Of a stretch of 64,000 bases of DNA, positions 62,052-64,000 are shown in pieces. A program made the translations under genes and the position numbers. This stretch comes from Poriferisodalis sp965198245. Its GTDB lineage: Bacteria > Actinomycetota > Acidimicrobiia > Acidimicrobiales > Poriferisodalaceae. The stretch spans positions 3,596,001 to 3,660,000 of the forward strand of contig NZ_OZ240249.1 in NCBI RefSeq assembly GCF_965198245.1, given 5' to 3'. The notes beneath the pieces were generated by a model. It saw only the letters and a list, made by a program, of their open reading frames with translations. It ran no database searches and was not told where the DNA came from. Position 1 is the first letter of the stretch. Each line of letters starts with the position of its first letter.

Positions 62052-63232
62052 AGCAGCTTCAGACCTTCGTTGTAGCGACGGGTCGGCAGGTGTTCCTCGC
62101 AGAGCAGGCGCGCCATGTCCCGGAATATGCCAGCGGTTTCGCTGTCAGGGTCGACAGCCGTGATCGGCATGCCCTCGTCTCCGCCCGCACGCAATTGCGG
62201 CACCAGCGGCACCTGACCCAGCAGCGGCACATCCATCTCATCGGCCAGGGCCTGGCCGCCACCCGAACCGAACAGCTCGTAGCGCTTGCCGTCGTCACCC
62301 GTGAACCAGCTCATGTTCTCGATTACCGCCCGCACCTGCAGGTTGACACGCGAGGCCATGTGGGCGGCACGCTGGGCGACCTTCTGGGCCGCGGGCTGCG
62401 GTGTGGTCACCACCAACAGCTCCGAGCGGGGCAGGAACTGCGCCAGCGACAGCGAGATGTCGCCGGTGCCTGGCGGCAGGTCGATAAGTAGGTGGTCGGG
62501 ATCGTCCCAGAAGACATCGGTAAGGAACTGTTCAAGCGCTTTGTGCAGCATCGGGCCGCGCCAGATGACCGGTTGGTCCTCGCGGGCGAAGAAGCCCATG
62601 GACATGCACCGCACACCGTGCGCCTCGGTGGGCACCACCATCTGGTCGATCACGGTGGGGGGACGGTTCACGCCGAGCATCCGGGGAATGGAGAAGCCCC
62701 ACACGTCGGCGTCGATGACTGCGGTGCGCGTGCCGCGTTGGGCCAGCGCGATCGCGAGATTGACCGTCACGCTGGACTTGCCGACGCCGCCCTTGCCGCT
62801 GGCCACCAGCAGCACGCGGGTCTTGTTGCCAGCTTGGGCGAACGGCACGGACCGCCCCTCGGCGTGGCCGTGGCCTTCGTGGGTGCCCGCGGTGGCAGCA
62901 GGATCGCCGATGAGCTGAGCCCGCAGCGCCGATTGCTCGGCCTCGTCCATCACGGTGAATTCCACGACCACGTCGTCGATGCCGTCGAGCGCACACCCGG
63001 CCTCGCTGACAGCGTGCGAGACGTGTCCGGCAGCGGGCCAATCGCGTGACGGCACGGCGACCAGCACCTGTGCGGCACGCCCTGCGACGGCCGCAGCACG
63101 CAGCATGCCCATCTGGCCGATCGGTCGACGCAGCTCCGGGTCGATCACGTCGGCCACGGCGGCGGCCAGCTGCTGATCGGTGACGGTCGCTGCTCGGCTG
63201 TCGGTGGCTGAATGTCGGCGCTTGGCCCTCAC
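62048..63232 (-). CDS. mrp: Mrp/NBP35 family iron-sulfur cluster carrier ATPase
   Basis: 394 residues from GTG 63232; the frame extends to 63379 but without support. N-terminal DUF59/MIP18-like domain (LAAAVADVIDPELRRPIGQM), a His-rich linker (GTHEGHGHAEG), then the deviant Walker A VASGKGGVGKSSVTVNLA, DADVWGFSIPRMLGV, LIDLPPGTGDISLSL and the C-terminal P-loop NTPase end. The CxxC of many Mrp proteins is not seen. It would assemble or deliver Fe-S clusters in the cytosol. It is coupled to selO downstream. Confidence 0.93.
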   Translation of the reverse strand: MRAKRRHSATDSRAATVTDQQLAAAVADVIDPELRRPIGQMGMLRAAAVAGRAAQVLVAVPSRDWPAAGHVSHAVSEAGCALDGIDDVVVEFTVMDEAEQSALRAQLIGDPAATAGTHEGHGHAEGRSVPFAQAGNKTRVLLVASGKGGVGKSSVTVNLAIALAQRGTRTAVIDADVWGFSIPRMLGVNRPPTVIDQMVVPTEAHGVRCMSMGFFAREDQPVIWRGPMLHKALEQFLTDVFWDDPDHLLIDLPPGTGDISLSLAQFLPRSELLVVTTPQPAAQKVAQRAAHMASRVNLQVRAVIENMSWFTGDDGKRYELFGSGGGQALADEMDVPLLGQVPLVPQLRAGGDEGMPITAVDPDSETAGIFRDMARLLCEEHLPTRRYNEGLKLL

Positions 63233-63646
63233 TGGGTGCCCCTGACCGGTTGCGATGGATTGCCGCGTGGAGGCTGCACCGGCGTTGCAGCCGCGCCAGC
63301 GGCCCGCCTCGCACGCTACTGGCGCGACCTTGCAGTTGAGCCCTGGCCAACGCTCACGGCAATTGACTGTTCGCCACAAGTGAGCATGCCACCGGCAAAT
63401 TGCACCCGCGTCACAGGGACCCGATAGTCGGTCCAGTCAGCACACTCCCAGCCCATTGAGGGTCATTCCGTTGTGGTCGCGGCAGCGATTTCCCGCCCAT
63501 CGACTGCCCGCGTCCGAAAGCAACTCTTGCCGAATCGCTCAGTACGAAGTCATCGCAATGCGACATGAAGAAACATCAATTTGACATGAAGAAATATCGA
63601 TATCTAACGTCTACGTGAACAAGAATGCACAACCGAAGGGGTCAAG
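63233..63646. promoter_or_regulatory. 414-bp intergenic region with promoter and 21-bp tandem repeat
   Basis: A 21-bp direct repeat lies at 63562-63582 and 63583-63603, each unit starting GACATGAAGAAA or GACATGAAGAAAT. The second unit's junction forms TTGACA at 63581-63586, with TCTAAC at 63603-63608 after 16 nt as a possible -10. This would start transcription about 30 nt before GTG 63647. The repeat could be an operator. The rest of the gap (63233-63555) shows no other feature. Confidence 0.5.
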
Positions 63647-64000
63647 GTGAAACGACAAATACGATCTTGCGCAGTGGCAGCCGCCCTGCTTCTGACGGGC
63701 AGCTTCTTGGTGACGGTGCCTGCCGCAGCCGAGGACTCCGGGGGCGTGGGCCCCGGCAACGACCTACTGAGCGACACTTGGCACAAACAACCCACAACCG
63801 GCGAAGGAATCAACCCAGGTGCCGACGGCGAGGAGCCACCGAGCACCGGCGAAGGTGGCGGCGCCGGCGACGACGAACAGCCCAGTTACAACGATGGGAT
63901 CGAGGGTTTGCAATCAGAGGGCCCGATCGGGCCAGTTGGCTCCACCGGCGTGCCCACCTACGGGGCTCTGTGGGCACCCGGCGAAATGATCCCCACAGCC
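63647..64000 (+). CDS. Secreted protein, 5' part only
   Basis: 118 residues are visible; it runs off the right edge. GTG 63647 has GAAGGGG 5 nt upstream. Signal peptide MKRQIRSCAVAAALLLTGSF ending VPAAA, then a Gly/Glu/Pro-rich low-complexity region (TTGEGINPGADGEEPPSTGE) and LQSEGPIGPVGSTGVPTYGA. No domain is recognised in the visible part. A secreted or cell-wall protein is likely. Confidence 0.7.
   Translation, partial: MKRQIRSCAVAAALLLTGSFLVTVPAAAEDSGGVGPGNDLLSDTWHKQPTTGEGINPGADGEEPPSTGEGGGAGDDEQPSYNDGIEGLQSEGPIGPVGSTGVPTYGALWAPGEMIPTA

Overview
The window is about 67-70% GC DNA with actinobacterial gene content: the block histidine phosphatase - DUF3090 - SCO1664, DUF3107, a PdtaS-like histidine kinase, argS next to lysA, F420-linked proteins and many GTG starts. 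A member of the Acidimicrobiia fits best. This is inferred from gene content alone.

Layout. 1-4814 (-): the 5' part of a giant secreted Ig-like/PPC repeat protein with three 864-bp tandem repeats. 5006-14313: a tad/Flp-type pilus cluster (CpaB-like, degenerate TadZ-like, TadA, TadB, TadC, three small pilin-like proteins, three TadE/G-like proteins, prepilin peptidase). 14527-44522, almost entirely on the minus strand: a large accessory locus. It alternates two families that are not recognised by name. Family A is a 440-570 residue lipoprotein with a central FxLYD-like segment and a C-terminal WIGAAHP-type strand. Family B is a secreted modular protein (signal peptide, His/Cys-rich repeats, PPC and Ig-like modules) ending in a conserved domain with motifs KLAAFMLSIGYHEI, HPGVGWWQLDD and LNHGQRADT. 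One full-length B gene (32410-36180) leads an overlapping chain A-B-A-B-A-B-A-B-A-A-B. The downstream B genes lack signal peptides and start inside PPC or later modules, as orphan C-terminal cassettes do in polymorphic-toxin loci. A second full-length B (41454-44522) has the same N-terminus but an unrelated C-terminus, followed by a different lipoprotein.

The housekeeping pair argS-lysA lies upstream of each full-length B gene. A 5.2-kb block (argS, lysA and B N-terminus) is present twice in tandem (34464-39642 and 42809-48015), with near-identical flanks and a strongly divergent core in argS. The right copy carries a 99-bp MITE-like insertion with CTAG target duplications at the lysA stop codon. 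Remnants of further A/B cassettes lie at the junction (39631-40510).

48105-63232 is ordinary chromosome: FetB/UPF0014 permease, tRNA-Arg(CCG), PPOX-type F420 protein, FrhB-like protein, UdgB, the DUF3090 block, etfBA, lipid kinase, histidine kinase, AAA+ ATPase, selO and mrp. A secreted protein gene with its own promoter region runs off the right edge.

Working model (inference): the B proteins are secreted, possibly cell-wall-targeting effectors. The A lipoproteins are their overlapping partners (immunity or surface partners), and repeated homologous modules allow C-terminal cassettes to be exchanged.
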